From: JADKCL01 sp031415375
GTDB lineage: Bacteria; Bacteroidota; Bacteroidia; J057; JADKCL01
NCBI GenBank assembly: GCA_031415375.1
Contig: JANORP010000208.1
Coordinates: forward strand, 1 to 64,000
Reading direction: 5' to 3'
Length of the DNA stretch: 64,000 nucleotides
In this document: in pieces, positions 62,790 to 64,000 of the stretch
Position numbering within the stretch: position 1 is the stretch's first letter
How the letters are laid out: every line of letters begins with the position of its first letter
The notes under the pieces: generated by a model
What the model saw: the letters and a program-made list of their open reading frames with translations, nothing else
The model's database searches: none
What the model was told of the DNA's origin: nothing
Translations under genes and position numbers: made by a program

Positions 62790-62980
62790 GGGACAATAGT
62801 GGTATTCAGTCTTGAGGGATATCGATAATGGAAGGTGGCTGGGGCAATACCCGGTAAAGAACCGCGCAAGGATCAGATTTTAGAAGACCCACCAAAACCA
62901 TTCCCGAGCGTATTCAGACGCAAAATAGCAAGTAAAAGGGAACTTTTCCTTAACTTCACGACTTAATTCGCTCATAAAAG

Positions 62981-64000
62981 ATGCAGAAGACAAGGTTTGC
63001 GATCATCGGGTTTGGATATATCGGGCGGCGTCACGCCGAGATCATCAAGGGTCATCCCGATTGTGAGTTGGTGTCAGTATGCGACGTGCTGCCCGAAAAG
63101 GCTGCCTTTGCCGAGAGCTACCAAGTGCCGTTTTTTGTCGATGCCGAGACCATGCTCACCGATGGGCCGACCGCAGACGTCGTCTGCGTCTGCACACCCA
63201 ACGGTTTGCATGCGCAGCATGCATTGCTCGGTCTCAATCACAAAAAACATGTCGTGATCGAGAAACCGATGGGCATGACCAAGGCAGCCTGCGAGGAAGT
63301 GCTCTTCAAGTCCCTCCAAATGTCGCGCCTCGTGTTTTGCGTCATGCAAAACCGCTACAGCCCCACCTCTGAGTGGCTCAAGACCGTCGTGAACCAAGGC
63401 GTGCTCGGCAAGATCGAGATGGTGCAGGTCAATTGTTATTGGAACCGCGACGACCGCTACTATGGCAAGTCGCCTTGGAAAGGCACCCTGGACCTCGATG
63501 GCGGCCCTCTCTTTACCCAGTTCAGCCACTTCATGGACATCATGTATTGGCTGTTTGGAGACATCACCGACATCTCCGCGCAATTTTCCAACTTCAACCA
63601 CCGTCACAACACCGAGTTTGAAGATTCCGGTTTGGTGACCTTTCGCCTCATTCAAGGCGGCATGGGCTGCATCAACTATTCCACAGCCGTCTGGGACAAA
63701 AACTTTGAGAGCAGCATCACCATCGTCGCCCAAAACGGCACCATCAAGGTCGGCGGGCAATACATGGAGCTCGTCGAATACTGCCACATCGACGGTTACG
63801 AGATGCCCGAGTTGGCGGCCGCCAACCCGCCCAACGACTACGGCCCCTACAAAGGCAGCGCCGCCAACCATCACTACATCTTTGAAAACGTGATCGCCAC
63901 CCTCAGCGGTGCCAGCACCATCACCACCAACGCCTTGGAGGGCCTCAAAGTCGTGGAAATCATCGAGCGAATCTATCAGCAGCGCGACCTCTCCAACCTA
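62981..64000 (+). CDS. Gfo/Idh/MocA oxidoreductase (WbpB/WlbA-like), truncated by window edge
   Basis: 340 residues are inside the window and the frame is still open at 64000. NAD-binding FAIIGFGYIGRRHAEII (6-22), VVIEKPMGMTK with the Glu94-Lys95-Pro96 motif, FCVMQNRYSPTSEWLK and a C-terminal TQFSHFMDIMYWLFGDITD block with a catalytic His. I recognise this as the Bacteroidota form linked to WbpD/WbpE that oxidises UDP-GlcNAcA at C3. Its presence completes most of the UDP-GlcNAc(3NAc)A route with the genes at 52-54 kb, but a UDP-GlcNAc 6-dehydrogenase is not seen. Confidence 0.82.
   Translation, partial: MQKTRFAIIGFGYIGRRHAEIIKGHPDCELVSVCDVLPEKAAFAESYQVPFFVDAETMLTDGPTADVVCVCTPNGLHAQHALLGLNHKKHVVIEKPMGMTKAACEEVLFKSLQMSRLVFCVMQNRYSPTSEWLKTVVNQGVLGKIEMVQVNCYWNRDDRYYGKSPWKGTLDLDGGPLFTQFSHFMDIMYWLFGDITDISAQFSNFNHRHNTEFEDSGLVTFRLIQGGMGCINYSTAVWDKNFESSITIVAQNGTIKVGGQYMELVEYCHIDGYEMPELAAANPPNDYGPYKGSAANHHYIFENVIATLSGASTITTNALEGLKVVEIIERIYQQRDLSNL

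Noticed and set aside
63074..63874. 266-codon minus-strand frame
   Set aside because: Antisense to the WbpB-like dehydrogenase, which has all the family motifs.

Overview
This 64 kb window is chromosomal DNA from a member of the Bacteroidota. The evidence is family content (DUF4175 coiled-coil membrane protein, Ig-like lipoproteins, OmpA and SPOR cell-envelope proteins, a ~1,100-residue SecA, KDO transferase beside a small outer-membrane barrel, an M56/BlaI pair, Gfo/Idh/MocA-WbpD-WbpE sugar genes) and several promoters of the Bacteroidota type (TTG - about 20 bp - TAnnTTTG). The moderately high GC of the coding regions would suit an environmental lineage such as the Saprospiria, but that placement is a guess. 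No rRNA, tRNA or CRISPR array was seen.

Layout. 1-138: the 5' end of a class IIC-like group II intron running off the left edge, inserted just behind the terminator of the glutamate dehydrogenase gene. 0.2-15 kb: housekeeping and envelope genes (gdhA, cdsA, dus, a TonB-like secreted protein, an OmpA lipoprotein, a GT-C glycosyltransferase, a SPOR protein, secA, suhB-like) and a BlaI/M56-peptidase regulatory pair. 14.8-16.4 kb: a DUF1573 lipoprotein gene divergent from a GroES-like gene, with three evenly spaced BlaI-like operators between them. 16.4-21 kb: exported proteins of unknown role and an SGNH hydrolase. 21-29 kb: ppk1, acetyltransferases, a GT2 / polysaccharide deacetylase / FemAB-like surface cluster, upp, a HAD phosphatase and a DNA cytosine methyltransferase remnant. 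29-32 kb: an OmpR/histidine-kinase pair and a lipoprotein. 33-46.2 kb: a long run of minus-strand genes (Ig-like lipoprotein, methyltransferase, mnmG, ybeY, RsbW-like ATPase, DUF4175, xth, thiL, nadA). 46.6-50 kb: plus-strand genes (mnmH, zinc phospholipase-C-like, YD-like protein). 50-64 kb: kdtA and a barrel protein, then a nucleotide-sugar operon (wbpD, wbpE, ugd, uxs, rfbC, rfbA, GT4), a PhoD-like phosphatase, a Wzx-type flippase, a LytTR regulator and a WbpB-like dehydrogenase cut by the right edge.

Two gene-free stretches exceed 300 bp and both look like replication or segregation sites. 38,198-38,632 carries three perfect 14-bp parS-like palindromes (GTTCCACGTGGAAC). 46,182-46,641 is AT-rich at its left end and holds two perfect and at least four one-mismatch DnaA boxes exactly where transcription switches from leftward to rightward. 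Together they make this window a good candidate for the chromosomal origin region.

The regulatory find I consider most novel is the shared operator AACTA-N6-TAGTT. It overlaps the -7 element of the blaI promoter and occurs three times at 20-bp intervals in the DUF1573/GroES intergenic region, one copy filling the spacer of the DUF1573 promoter. The partner M56 protease has no penicillin-binding sensor domain and ends in a short cysteine-rich tail, so the pair probably senses something other than beta-lactams.
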